Made by a program: the position numbers and the translations under genes. A stretch of DNA of 64,000 bases. It comes from Anaspis maculata. Taxonomy: Eukaryota > Arthropoda > Insecta > Coleoptera > Scraptiidae. The DNA lies in NCBI GenBank assembly GCA_949128115.1, contig OX421963.1, positions 60,061,232 to 60,125,231 of the forward strand. The letters run 5' to 3'. This document shows positions 35,061 to 46,989 of this stretch, in pieces. Every line of letters begins with the position of its first letter. The first letter of the stretch is position 1. The notes below the pieces were generated by a model that had not been told where the DNA came from, did not search any database, and worked only from the letters and a program-made list of their open reading frames with translations.

Positions 35061-37217
35061 GCAAATGCCTGTACTCTAGGACGAGTGACCAGAGCAATCA
35101 GAATGACGGTCTGATGGTCTAATCATGGAGGTTTAGATTTTCGTAGGAAACGCTGCGCTGCACTGGTAATGATTTCTTTCACCTTAATCTAAGGAATTAA
35201 CTGCAGACTCAATTAGCAGCGGTGTTGTTCTGAGAGTTGTTTGTTATCTGATCCATTTCAATTTGTTTTTTTTTGTCCGCCATGTACATTCAAAGACTCT
35301 GAATCCTTGTCTCGTGATGCGGATGATGATGCCAGCAAAATTCGCACAACGCTGCCAACCCCGCATGCACAGTCGGTTAGTTACCCTTCTAGTTTTCCGC
35401 CATCAACTTTCCCCTGTGAAGTTGGCCTCTCGCGACGACAAAACCTTAATTGGATTTTCTGTTTTACGACCGACCACCCCGCGCTTATGCATTATGTCCC
35501 TTAATGAAGAACTGATAATTAAAGAGTTACTCTGGGCCGGACGGAATTCAGCCAATTTTGACTTGGATTCTCTTTCATGGCTTTTTGGCGTTTATTTGAG
35601 TAAAAAGATAATGCGAGTTTGAAAATGTCTTTTGACCTTGTAGCTCTTATCACCTTCCCATAATTCTACTGATTCCATTATACTCACTTAGGTACCTATA
35701 TCTATAATTGAAACTGACAAACTGAGTTGCAGATTCCATTGTGCTACCACCGTAACCAAATTTGACGCTATAGGACAGGAACGAATGAAGGTGCCTGAGT
35801 ACTTGTGTGATTATGTAACGCATACGTAACTAGACTGTGTTTCAGCCAATGAGATGCACGGATTGGGGGTACCAAAGAGGATATCACAGCGACAATTTAC
35901 CTCACTTCTTGAAACAGTAGGCCATATAAGTGTATTACCACCAAGGTCATTGGTGAAAACACCCCTCCAGAATGACCAACCTCAAACATTCAAACAGTTT
36001 TCACTTTTTCAGGAAGATTTTCAGTGTGGTTCGGTTAATTGTCTTAACGAATACACCTCTAAGCTCGATATATTATCGCTTACATCTCGATTTACATTCG
36101 GATCCTCTCGTAAAAATCCTCGATGTAGTGATAATACACCTCACCTATCGGTGTATTACATACGATGATCTAATATCATGGAATCGCAGTGCTCCGCAGT
36201 CGTTGAATCAGCAGACACGATTCCATTCAAAATTATCATCGATGATTCATACCACTTGTTATATTATTACTGACTATAGCATTTCACCAGAAAACTGATC
36301 ATTTTTTGTTCCGAGATGTAGAATAAACGAAGTTTATCTACTCCCAGGAATTTCATGATGATGCGTCACTTGGGGACATCTCGAATCGAATGTGCTTTCG
36401 CGTGGCAGAGCGAATGAGAGTTATTAATCATCGCACCGCGAGGAGAGCTCATTCGCAGGTGTCTTTGCGAAATTAGCGCAGCAACGGAGCAGTTTCGGTG
36501 TGTCACTTGACAAATACAACCCGGCGGGAAATTACCGGAGCCACTTCCGCTCCGGGCCCGAAGGCTCATAAGTTTCTGTCATTCATTATATGGCGGAGGT
36601 AAACAGAAGCCGGCTTTTATTAGTACGTCACTGACTGATGATGTTTATGTCGATGAAGTCTTTATACCTACTTCGCTGATTCGCCGGAAGGTCTTCCGGT
36701 GAACACCCGCCTTATACTTTCGAAAAACAGCGGTATAGTGTACGTGAATAGCACGTGCGACTCGTGCAAACAACACACGGCTTCGTAATCAGTCCCTTTC
36801 AGTAGGTACTTATCTAATGAGTCGAAATTAAATTAGTGAGTAGTGCGGAGAATATGCTATATAGATCTAAGAAGTCTTTTTCTCTACTCACTATGTTGGT
36901 AATATGGTAATTGATCTTATTTTTTCGTCAGCATTTCCTTATTCTGTTGTTCATTGACGGTAGTGCGTGACTTTCGAGACAGGTTTCAGAAGACACTTAA
37001 CCGTTTATATCTAAAAACCAAACGTCAGCTTTGGCAGCTGAGGAATGTTTTCAATTTTTCGAAGAGTCAGAATGTCCAACCTCACGATTTGCACTCGGAA
37101 CGCATCAAGTGGATCTGATAACGTCCACACAATTTCTTGCTCTTGTACATTGCACGTTGTCTTATTTGCATCGATGTTATATAAACTTGGACTGAAGGCG
37201 TGTTTTTCTTGTTGCAG
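35061..37217. other. Upstream region of the signal-peptide exon, apparently unique DNA
   Basis: 35,230-35,600 and 36,360-36,760 are GC-richer, repeat-poor islands typical of regulatory or conserved non-coding DNA. Short ORFs in several frames show no domain. A plausible 3' splice acceptor (TGTTTTTCTTGTTGCAG) ends at 37,217. Confidence 0.35.
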
Positions 37218-37627
37218 GTCAGCAGCAGCACTAACATCCGATATATGAGCGAGTCTGGTCTCCTCTCTCCACGATTTCGATGTTATCAGCAGCTCGGAAG
37301 AAGACAACGGGATGACGCACTAGATTGAACTCAAGCTCACGACGAAGCACCACCACCACCACCATCACCACCACCATCACCAGCAGCAAAAGACGTAGGC
37401 TGGGAATTCGAAAACTTTTTCGCTTCTTCTTTCGAAATCTTCAAGTTTTGCTTAATTCAACATTTTCCGGGGAAATTATGGACTCTGTTTGGAACGACGG
37501 GGCGTCAAGGTGGCTGCTGAGCCAGCACCGGGCTTGGTAAAATTTGAAACTGCAGCGAGAGACCCATCGGTAGTATGCCGCGTTTATGTCGGTAGTGCAG
37601 GACATCGTCGAGCAGTGCTCTGAAAAA
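37218..37627 (+). other. Probable 5' untranslated part of the first coding exon
   Basis: It lies between a good polypyrimidine-AG acceptor ending at 37,217 and the signal-peptide start codon. It contains a CAC/CAT triplet-rich run at 37,346-37,392. Alternatively the transcript may start inside it and the acceptor be spurious. Confidence 0.4.
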
Positions 37628-37706
37628 ATGTGGGTTGTGCTTCTCATCGTTGGATTGTGTTGCACGGGTTCCCGGACTGCACATGGAAGCACCGACACAG
37701 ATACTG
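37628..37706 (+). CDS. First coding exon of a secreted or membrane protein (signal peptide, phase-1 donor)
   Basis: The ATG at 37,628 opens a 26-codon frame reading MWVVLLIVGLCC followed by TGSRTAHGSTDTDT. This is a textbook signal peptide: hydrophobic core VVLLIVGL, then a small-residue cleavage zone around TAHGS. It ends in the first base of a codon at 37,706, directly before GTAAGT, a strong donor. The intron is therefore phase 1, the usual phase between a signal-peptide exon and an extracellular domain such as Ig. An in-frame ATG at 37,586 could add 14 residues; an in-frame TAG at 37,571 bounds the frame. No following exon is recognisable in the window, so the first intron would be at least 26 kb, which suits neuronal or adhesion receptor genes. 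The gene cannot be named from 26 residues. Confidence 0.6.
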
Positions 37707-38539
37707 GTAAGTTGTATCACTCCTACTACTCTACTAAGTACTCTAGATACAAGTGGTAGGATTAGGTACCTATATGCCGATCAGCTTTTAAATTCAGCAC
37801 TAGAACGGTAATTTTCTTACGCCAAGTTGGCAATTCTGCGATAATTGGGGATGCTCAAATTTGTAATGTTGGATCACTTTTTCCCTAGATCACCTTGAAT
37901 TTGTATTGTCAATCGAGTACAGCGCTGTTGCAAGATTGTATGAACGTTCAAGGCGTCTTGATTTTGGTAGATTTTCGCCAGTTTAAATGGGCGACTGGTA
38001 GAATGTTTTTTCAAATAAAACAATAAATTAGTTGAGGGAACTGTTCTAATTTTTGGTCAAAAATAAAGGTCAATAGCTGATATCTAAAATTAATATGTGC
38101 CCTTCAAATTTAACACTAGGCGATAGATTTTACAAGCTCTTGAAGGTAATAATCGAAAATTTCACAATTTTTCTGAATTTATTGCTATGCCTGTACTAAG
38201 GATACAATATTAGTGACAACGTAAATCGACTTATAAAGTGCAATAGTAACTAGTATCACTATATGTAGGTACTTGAGATACATTGATACTATAACTAAAT
38301 ATATACAATTCTTGAAAACCTGTGAGATGAATCAACTTCAGCTACAACATTCGCTCGAAGATCTATAAGCAAACTACAGAAAAAGTGCTCGACGTAGCTT
38401 TAATGCAAAAAAAAGGAAAAGATGTCAGCGAGGCTGATATCAGTGGCCATCTTAGGAAGCAGAGGGTAGAGTAGATGCAGCAAGTGGGCGAGTGCGAAGT
38501 TGACGATGGAGATGTTGAGGAACTACAGGTCTAGCTCAG
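37707..38539. other. Start of the putative first intron, AT-rich
   Basis: Begins with the splice donor GTAAGTTGT. No gene or repeat recognised up to the mariner-like pseudogene. Confidence 0.4.
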
Positions 38540-39156
38540 ATGCAGTTTTTGATAGCCATTGTCCGCGGACACCTACTCCGCGACGATGAGAAGGGCCTAG
38601 GGAAGGGCATCGGGACGGGCCTACTCAGTACCTATCTCGGAAAACCTAATATCTGGGCGGGAATACTGGGAAACGCAATCATCGACCCAATATTCATAGA
38701 CGAAAATTTTGATGATGCCTTTTATGCAGAAATGTTGGAAATCGCTATCGAGCCTCTAATAGTTCAGGAATTAAAAATCAGATGGACCTAGATGGAAACC
38801 CTAATTCGACCAAGGAATCACTCCTTTTCCAACAAAATGGAGTTCCACCTCGCTATGTCTAGTTAGTTTAATGGTTAGATGATCATTATACAGATCGGTG
38901 GGTTGGCAGAAGAGGACCCATTGAAGGGCCTCCTAGATCACCGAACTTGGCTCCTCCAGACTTCTTTCAGTGGGAACACTTGAAGTCTGTTGTTTTTCAA
39001 ACTCAGCCGGAGTCGATTGAAGAACTGCGGCGTAAAATTACCGAAGAATGTTGCGCGTTTTCAAGAGAAACCTTCGAAAACGTTCGACAAGAGTTCGAGA
39101 ACGGGCTTTATTATTGCCTTCAAAACAACAGCTATCATCTTGAACACTTATTATGA
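38540..39156 (+). pseudogene. mariner-like transposase pseudogene (C-terminal part)
   Basis: Tc1/mariner transposases cut and paste DNA with a DDE/D triad. The frame reads PNIWAGILGNAIIDPIFIDE, then LLFQQNGVPPRYV, then DRWVGRRGPIEGPPRSPN with LAPPDFFQWEHLKSV, and ends EFENGLYYCLQNN. It is colinear with the C-terminal half of a widespread insect mariner-like transposase. In-frame stops occur at about 38,860 and 38,870. Both expected catalytic aspartates in view are replaced: QQN for QQD and SPN for SPD. About 390 bp downstream, ACACCCTGTATATA near 39,550 looks like the 3' terminal inverted repeat. The N-terminal half and 5' terminus were not found. Dead copy. Confidence 0.8.
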
Positions 39157-39941
39157 ACATACAATTTTTGTTTTGTTTTTGTTTTGGTTTAAAGTAGTTG
39201 AAATTTGATTTATTGTGAAGTGAATTCATTTAAATCAATGTAAACCCACCCGTAAACCCACTAGACGATTTTTTACAAATTAGTCGAAAACTACCCAAAC
39301 AAAATATAGAACAATTAATTGGTGCCACTGAAAAGCATTTTTTAAAAGCTTTCCAATGATGTGTCACAAGTGGGGAGTTGTTATTTGAAAAAATTAGTGG
39401 ATGGGGCTGGGGCTCAGACATTGAGCGGGGTTGAGTCACCACTGACTTCAGTATTATGCTTTCCCCTCTATTCTGTCGAAATGGTTCTGGGCAATTTTCG
39501 GTATCTGCTTTTGTTGCAGACTTACAGGCAATTGGAAGTTTTGAATTTGACACCCTGTATATAAACACCACAGATAGGATAGATCGTAAAAATAAGTACA
39601 TGCAAACCACACTTGAAGTCGAAAGTCTTCAATCGCTTGTCATAGGAAACAAGCCTCTCAAAATGGCACTGAACTTTCGAACTTAATTGAGAATGAATTG
39701 AAATTTAGAAGTGACCTCCACATCGCTGCTAACTGCACCTTATTAGGCAGGCTAAGCAGTATACGCAACTTTTTAATGTTATAAAGCAAGCTCTACTACT
39801 TTCCATAATCTTCATCAGCGTCAAAAAACCCAACTCAGAAGCTTTGATGCGATCGAAGTCCAACAAAAAAAACCTCGGAACCGTCTCCCGCGTCCAGTTT
39901 TACCCAAAAATCAAAAGGGCTCTGCATATGCATATACCTCA

Positions 39942-40090
39942 CCTCGGGTTCCACCAAATTTTTATCAACACATTAACTTTATCACTCTAATAATGACTAA
40001 GCAACTGGCCATCCTATTGGCTGGTGCATAGCAACTATCAGCCGTGATGATAGATTTAATCTGCTCTTAAAATTTTGGTGGAACCCGAGG
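39942..40090. mobile_element. 149-bp MITE, TIR CCTCGGGTTCCACCAAA
   Basis: Its left end CCTCGGGTTCCACCAAATTT and right end AAATTTTGGTGGAACCCGAGG are inverted repeats. TCA flanks both sides (39,939-39,941 and 40,091-40,093). The interior contains CCATCCTATTGGCTGGTGCA, which recurs near 52,545. The 3-bp duplication would suit several DDE families. Confidence 0.7.
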
Positions 40091-41514
40091 TCACTCACTG
40101 ACTTCAAACTTGACTGCACTCATAAACATCTTATGGGGTTGCATTAGTTTACTAGTTGTTCATTCGGATGTTCCTTTTGGACTAATGGCCGGTCGTCACC
40201 ACGAGTTTCCACATTATTGGAAGGTTTTTACATTGGCACGTACTTTACCTACGACTGCCTTTACCAAGATTTTTCCGCATAGAAATTTTTGGAAATCGAA
40301 AAAAAAAAGAACTAAAACTAAGTCAATTTTACTAGAGGTCCGATACACTACAATACCTATAGTTTTCATCGTTTCATTATCTTTTGATTCTCGCTTCTTA
40401 ATTGCTACTGCGTAGTTTGCCTTCGCGCATACGCAAATTTTGCGGGATTTCTAAAGTTTAGCCTAAAACCTTACAATATTTTGTAGACTTAGCGAACTTC
40501 ACCCAGCTCGAGCAAATCCACTGCTTGGAGTCCATTAACTTTTCTCATTATTGATATAATCCCCTAGGTTTGAACTATCTCAATCAAATCTGCGAAACCT
40601 CGATCAATACCCGGTGATTAGATCCGTTCTTCTTTGCGCCATAATTGCTATCGCCCGCCGCCCTCCGATAAATATTTGCGCAACGGACAAAGCGAGACAA
40701 AAGAAAATTGAATGACAACCATCACTTCATTCCAGCAAAGTAAATATTTAATTAAAAATTATTTTACTTCTCGATTGAGACGAGCACCGGGCCGGGATAC
40801 TATATTTACAGCGCGCCTCCGGTGGCGGAGGAAAACCCGGGGGAGGGCGCGGCGGCGCGGCATAATTTTCCGTCCTGTGCAAACTGCGTCTGATGCTGGG
40901 GTGCTTCTGAGTATAGAATATCTTTGGTTTTGGTTTTTTGAAAGGGAACAGTACGTAGAAGGGCATTTCCATCATTATCGTGCGGAAAAACGACGTTTAC
41001 GAGCGCGGAGCATTATGGGCTTTATGGACCGGGCATAATAAAGTTTAACGTGCAATCGACGCCGGGATATTGGAGCTTCAGATGACATAATATTCGCATA
41101 ATGCAAAGAGTGACCATGCGGAAAAATCGCCGTAAAATTCGCGCGACAGCGTGCGGTGGGATTCCGTGTCCTGGATCTGGCTATGAAAACGTTCAGTTTG
41201 AATCCCGCTCTGTTGAGAATATAGTTTTCATACAAGCGTGCTGAAAGTTCCACTTTTTAGCACGTGAATGCGTTTCGAAAGTTCCACTTTTACGCAGTCA
41301 ACTTTTCCGCACGCAAACGAGTGCGGAAATAGTAGTTTATACACCAAGGGACTAAAGTGAGTTTTTATTCCCGCGGGTGAAGTTTGATGCCTGAGGGCCC
41401 TTAGGGCCCGAGGGCAGCAATTCACCCAAGGGAATGAAAATGAACGTTAGTCCCGTGGTGTATACAAGACTTTTCGCAATACCGATGTACCATTTCCATG
41501 TACCAGAGTACCAT
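40091..41514. other. Spacer with a GC-rich island
   Basis: 40,600-41,160 is GC-rich and repeat-free (TTTATGGACCGGGCATAATA region) and reads like conserved non-coding DNA. 41,240-41,480 has short repeated fragments (AAAGTTCCACTTTT; CCCGAGGGCAGCAATTCACC) partly echoed in reverse complement at 42,320-42,410. Confidence 0.35.
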
Positions 41515-42130
41515 TCATTCTAAGAGTTTGACGTTTGAAGGGAGCGAGCGCTTCAACATAATGTCTTAAGTCTTAGCGCCTTTTTTTGAAAGGCGACCCC
41601 AGGTTATGCAAGACTTTATTTTCATTTGAAATCAAGGAACATTTCTGCGTAGGATTTTTCCAAATCGATATCGTGAAATCGAAAGTTACCATGAATTGAA
41701 CACAAACAATGAAAGATTTCGTTTGAGAAATTCCAGTTTTTCTAGCGTTTCTCCTGCAATTAAAAATTTAACTTTCTACGGAAGTCTGTAGACGAAGCAT
41801 TACTTTTCTGCACTGTTGAATAGACCTTTTTTTGGTTGATCACACAAGGTATCACAACTCAGTCATATTGCTAACAATCGGCTCGAGAAGCTTGCAAATT
41901 CTGCATCAAATGACTACAAAATCTTTCATTGTTTGTGTTCAACTCACGATAACTTTCGATTTCACGATATGGATTTTGAAAAATTTCACATAGAAGTATT
42001 CCTTAATTTCTAGAGAAAATAAAGTCTCGCATAACATGGGGTCGCGTTTCAAAAATAAAGGCAGTACAAGCCATTATGTTGGAGCGCGCGCTCTCTTTAA
42101 ACTACCAAACGCATCAATGTGTTAGAATAG
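41515..42130. repeat. Foldback element, about 615 bp
   Basis: 41,540-41,745 pairs with 41,915-42,110. Examples are GCTTCAACATAATG against CATTATGTTGGAGC and ACACAAACAATGAAAGATTT against AAATCTTTCATTGTTTGTGT. The loop is about 170 bp and nothing in it is coding. Confidence 0.75.
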
Positions 42131-42544
42131 ATCCTCCCCTAAATAGTTTAGAACGACCATATTCTTTACGAGGGAACACAGAGACCTCACGTCAATGTTC
42201 TGTGGACAATGTTCCTTATTTGAGGAAATATCGGTAGAACGCTGCACTCTGCAGAGGCCTGCCAAAAGCGTTCTAGCGAGATCCAACCACTACACTAATT
42301 TGCGTGCATGCAGTCACTCAATTACTTTTTTTCCCAAGGGAATAAAAATCCACTTTTCTTCCCGCGAAAGGGGGCGAAAAAGTGTACGATTTGTCCCGGT
42401 ATTGCGAAAAGTAATATGTTATCAAAATTATAAACTCCCGCTTGTATTTTTGTTGGTGGCTTATGACAAAAGTGAAGCTACCAGAACTTTGTGAGTTTTG
42501 GTTTGGTTATTCGGCCAGCTGGAAATCTCCGTGACGGTATGAAG
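42131..42544. other. Spacer
   Basis: No gene supported; it carries the weak reverse-complement echo of 41,340-41,480 noted there. Confidence 0.3.
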
Positions 42545-42905
42545 GGAGAGTCTCCCGGAGGAGGTAAATTTTGGCCCTTTTTGAAAAATTCAAACTTGTC
42601 TTATGGACCGAGAGCCCCCAAAAGTTTTGTCGTGTGACCCGATTTTTGATCAAGGGGATGTTGCCAACATGAAACCAACAAAAGCCCGTTGGTTTCATTC
42701 ATGTACTTTATGACGTAAATTTTGGCCATTTTTCGAAAATTGACAAGCCTATTCCAGCCTAAAGCCCCCGATCTGACATGTAAGACAAACAAATGTTCAA
42801 CAACCTTATCAACGGACATTAGACCTACAGGGTTAAAATCATGTATACCTTATAATGACATAAGTTTTGAGGCACCAGTAGCTCCCTGTCCAATACGCTT
42901 TCCAA
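42545..42905 (+). repeat. Dispersed repeat, copy 2
   Basis: Direct counterpart of 15,446-15,810, sharing GGAGGAGGTAAATTTTGGCC and AAGCCCGTTGGTTTCATTCA, with small indels. Confidence 0.8.
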
Positions 42906-43704
42906 AAATCTAACCTGGAAAATTCTGCGACTTGTTTTTTCAAAATGGGACCTTGCTAAAGTCAGGTCTTTTCGCACTCTTTCCATATTGCCACCCCATA
43001 CATATATTTTACATTAGATCAACAGTCAGGTGATCTAATATGAAAATCCGTAGAAACTAAACGCAGATTTATAAAGCTTGGAAAACAGTAAATCCAAATA
43101 TAGAAGTAGGTATTGGGGCACTTGAGACTGGGAACCAGTTACCCGGGGCACTTGAGACCGAAAATGTAAAATGCAAATTATCTGATATTTGAATATTTTT
43201 ACACTGACTTTTGACAGTGGCTTCTTACGTAGTTCTGACAGCGACTTTTGACGTAATTTTGACACTGACTTTTGACGTTTTTTTTTTGACAGTGACTTTT
43301 TGACGTTTTTTTTTTCGACAGTTTTTCAAGTATTTTTGAAAGTGACTTCTGAAATACTTTTGACCGAGCTTTTGACAGTGACTTTTCAATGTACTTTTGA
43401 CAGTAACATTTGTTGCTCTTACTCGGCTATATAGTGACTTTCTGCAACCATATGGTTTAGGACAGATGTGTGTAGGGAAAAATAAACAGTTGAGTACAGA
43501 TGATTATTTATTTAATAAATACAACATTCAAGCATCAGCAATGGGGCTGTACAGCAAGGAACATCTAGTACCTATCAACAATTTTAAAGACTTAAAAGTT
43601 ATATGGTACATGATATTCACTGTAAATATATTTATTATCTATAAGAAAGTACGATGTGATTTAGATTACAATAGTTCTGATCAATACCAGATCTCTTTAT
43701 TACT
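42906..43704. other. Spacer with short imperfect tandem repeat
   Basis: 43,195-43,415 repeats variants of GACAGTGACTTTTGACG about ten times with poly-T runs, a degenerate satellite of about 25-35 bp period. No gene is supported. The plus-strand ORF starting at 43,397 is the reverse face of the polymerase tail beyond 43,705. Confidence 0.5.
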
Positions 43705-44945
43705 GACACAGTTTTTTGTAGCCATAGGGATACGAATTATCTTCTACCAATTTTCTTTAATTACTGGTTGGTTTATATACTTCTTCTTCCAGTCTCGTAA
43801 CAACGTGATGTCCCTCAGTTCTTCTTATATTCGTAACACGGATTAAAATGAATCCTTCTGGATCTTCACCTAGTATCAGTTCCTTCATCGATTCCTAATT
43901 GATTAATTTTGAGTTCTTGTGATTCAGTTGTATACCCTTGATTTTACAGACAGTATCAGATCGATCCTCGGGAGTGGGAAACACTTTGAAAAGGTAACTT
44001 TTTGGGCCATCACAGACAAACTCGGTGATGTATGCATCGGAACCAAATGAACCAGTATGAACTACCCGTTGGTGGTTCATACTCTCCCTCACATTTCGAA
44101 ACGTAAATTATGGAATCAGTTTCATAATATAAAACTCGATCTTCTAGCTTTTCCACGTTAGAATATAATTTAAGCCGCGCCTGTGCAGTGGTGTAAGCAG
44201 CGCTACAGACGTTTACTGTGGCTAGAGAAGTGACAATTTCCTCTTTATATTCTCAACTCACTACCAGTGTTGTGTTGTGTTGAGTTCTTATTAACTGCTA
44301 AAATGTGGTTCACATTGACAGTAGGGTCTGACAATATTTCATAAAATTCCGAAGGTTTGTTCACAACGGATGTTCTGGGTTGGTTTTCACGTTGACCGAA
44401 TTTACCCCAGAAGGAGTTCAAAATTAATTTAGCCCACAAATTTAATGGAGCCCGGATTTTTCACGATTTTACTATACTCCAACCGTATATTCTCTATGGC
44501 AAGAAAATTATTCATATAATGCTTCTTTCTGTGAGGGAGTAGTGCAATCCACAGGCCAACCGGAATCCTCCTGTTTTATTTTTAAAAATGCATTCATCAT
44601 ATCAGCAAACAGACCATTTGTCTCTGCATCAAGCTGTACGATAGTGTAAGACCAAATTTCATGGATTTTGAGCAGGCGGTATCCTTTCTCTAGAGCCTTA
44701 ACCACTTCCTCAATTACCCATGTACCCGTTAGTGCACGTCCACTCTCATCATGACTACACCTGCCCTGATTGAGTTCATGACCACATGACTGGCACAATA
44801 GTAGGAGCGGTACGCAAAAGCATACCGCATTTTGGAGTGCAGTAACGAGATTTTGCATGGGCGTACTTTATACCAAGACAAGCGATTTGACCCGCAGCAC
44901 TCGATATTTCGTCCCTTAGGGGGCCAATAGGGGCCCTCCAAATTT
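43705..44945 (-). pseudogene. Polinton-type DNA polymerase B, palm and C-terminal part (decayed)
   Basis: Protein-primed family B polymerase of Polinton/Maverick elements, which replicates the element from its terminal protein. Reading downward from about 44,860: a zinc-like CQSCGHELNQGRCSHDE and ALTGTWVIEEV, then KQEDSGWP. Next come SKIVKNPG and the template-binding motif WAKLILNSFWGKFGQREN near 44,440, then AAYTTAQARLKLYSNVEKLE. The palm motif C reads VLYYETDSIIYVS, with Glu where the catalytic Asp of YxDTDS is expected. The end is FVCDGPKSYLFKVF, then SMKELILGEDPE, then a tail ending YPYGYKK near 43,715. Frameshifts lie near 44,250 and 44,450, and in-frame stops near 43,902 and 43,772. The N-terminal part is 3 kb away (48,021-48,485), separated by foldbacks. 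Confidence 0.85.
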
Positions 44946-46240
44946 TAAAGATGCAAAAACTTTCACAAAATGATTATTGAGTATCGTCATGTATGTCATA
45001 AGTGAAGCTTACGGGTCTATTGAAAATGTTTTCATCAAATGTCGTCGTGTCCGATTCATTCTTCACATTTGAAAAAAAAATTCTTTCGCAGAGGTCAAAA
45101 AAATTGTTTTTATTTTTTCTGCTGTGCAAGGAAACGATAAATTCATATGTTTTGTTGCGTTCCCAACCTAATCGCGTTCCGTAAGGCCAAATATGAAGAC
45201 AATTTTTTCGCAATATCATTTTCCCAAGAAGAGGTGACCTGTTCAGTACACTTTTTTCAACAGCATTTTTTTCAATGTTTCTAGTGGATAAGACTGTCAA
45301 TTTTCGTTGATATGAGAAGCTTGAACTCTTTTCTTAGTAATTTCCATGCAACATGGCTTCAAAACATACAAGAGAGCCCTGAAACTTTTTTTTTTCTGCT
45401 GGGCCGTCAAATTTTTGGCATGTTGATTTTGTAGTAGGGGAGACGCGCAAATAAATAAGATCTAGTCTAGGCGAATAAGTTCTACCGGAAAATATACCTA
45501 CTCACACCTAACGACTCTGCGTTTTGTTGTACTGCAATAAAACACGACATGGAAGAATATTTTCTGTTGAAACCAAATCGCCTGTGCCTGCAGCCTGGAT
45601 TGAATACTGGTCCGCGTCTCTCCTACTATAAAATCAAAATATCGTAAGTTGGACGGCCCAGCAGAAAAAAAAATTTTTGGGCTCCCTTGGGCGTTTTAGA
45701 GTCAGGTTGCTTCGCAACCACCAGGAAAAGAGTTCGAGGTCTCCATTCCTGCAAAAATTACGAGTGATATCCAGTGGGGACATAGAAAGAAATGCTCTTG
45801 GAAAAGAGGTACTGAAGAGGTCACCACTTCTTTGAAAAATACCATTACAAGAAAAATTTCTTTATAAATAGGTTTAGGGAATGCGATTTAGTTGCGAATG
45901 CAACAGAACATATGAATTTATCGTCTCCTTGCATATAAGAAAAAATGAAAACGGTTTTTTTTGACCTCTGCCAAAGAATTTTTTTTTCAAGTATGAAGAA
46001 TGAATTGGACACAACGACAATTGATGAAAATATTTTCAATAGATTTGTAAGCTTCACTTATGACATACATGAAGATACTCAATGATCGTCATGTGAAAGT
46101 TCTTGCATCTTGAAAATTTGGAGGGCCCCCATTGGCCCCCTAAGGGACAAAATATCGAGTGCTGCGGGTCAAATCGTTTGTCTTGGTATAAAGTATGCCC
46201 ATACCAAATCTCGTTACTGCACTCCAAAATGCAGTATCGA
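44800..46240. repeat. Inverted repeat whose arms include polymerase sequence
   Basis: 44,830-45,270 is reverse-complementary to about 45,830-46,235. Shared text includes GCATTTTGGAGTGCAGTAAC, ACCCGCAGCACTCGATATTT and GGGGCCCTCCAAATTTT. The outermost part of the left arm continues into readable polymerase B sequence, and the right arm carries a matching but more diverged stretch. Part of the gene was therefore duplicated in inverted orientation. The 45,300-45,800 centre contains a second inner pairing around CTGCTGGGCCGTC and GGACGGCCCAGCAG. Confidence 0.75.
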
Positions 46241-46353
46241 TGTGTTTTTAGGTGTGTACCGCTTGCACTACAATACAAACATCAGTTTATTGTTCATTTT
46301 AACAGGCAGTACCGGATGGTAGAGGTTCCGAGGAGGTAAAATTCTGCACTTAA

Positions 46354-46985
46354 GAGTCCTCTGTACGCTCAGAGTGGCTTCAACTAAAATGGCTCTAAAT
46401 CGAAGCCGGTGATTTTCTTTGAACTGGCATTTGGAGATTTCACTTCATATGTTTATATGAATATGTAAACGGAAAAAAATCCGAGAAAAACCGATCACAG
46501 CCGAAGATAGTCAAATCTTGCGCGCGCCACCCTAGGGCCTTTATTTGACTTGAAACAAAAATTCTTTTTCCAGGGTAAACTCTCAACAGTACTCTGCACA
46601 ATCGTACCGGGTGGTTTTCCAATAAAAAATTTTCAGCTGAAGATATGAAGCTCCGAATTTTTAAGCATTTTTTTAATAATTTTCACAGCCAAATAACTTT
46701 GACTCCAGATATTTTATTAAAAAATCACCCGGTACGTTGGTGCAGAATACTGTAGAGAGTCCTCCTTGGAAAAAGGAATTTTCTTTCAAGTCAAATAAAG
46801 GCTCTAGGATGGCGCCCGTAAAATTTGACTATCTTCGGCTGTGATCGGTTTTTCTCGGATTTTTTTCCTTTCACATGTTTTTATGGAGATATGAAGTGAA
46901 TTTACTGAATATCATTTGAAAGAAAATCACCGCCTTCGATTTAGAGGCCTTTTAGTCGGAGCTGCTTTAAGCGTACAGAGGACTC
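46354..46985. mobile_element. 632-bp foldback/MITE flanked by TTAA
   Basis: Arms beginning GAGTCCTCTGTACGCT and ending in the reverse complement AGCGTACAGAGGACTC pair almost to the centre near 46,665. TTAA lies on both sides (46,350-46,353 and 46,986-46,989). The TTAA target suits piggyBac-type or another TTAA-targeting family; the GAGTCC terminus is not one I recognise. Confidence 0.75.
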
Positions 46986-46989
46986 TTAA

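Noticed and set aside
43397..43846. 149-aa ORF with a possible membrane-like C-terminus
   Set aside because: It is the reverse face of the polymerase B tail, whose minus-strand wording (ending YPYGYKK) is recognisable.
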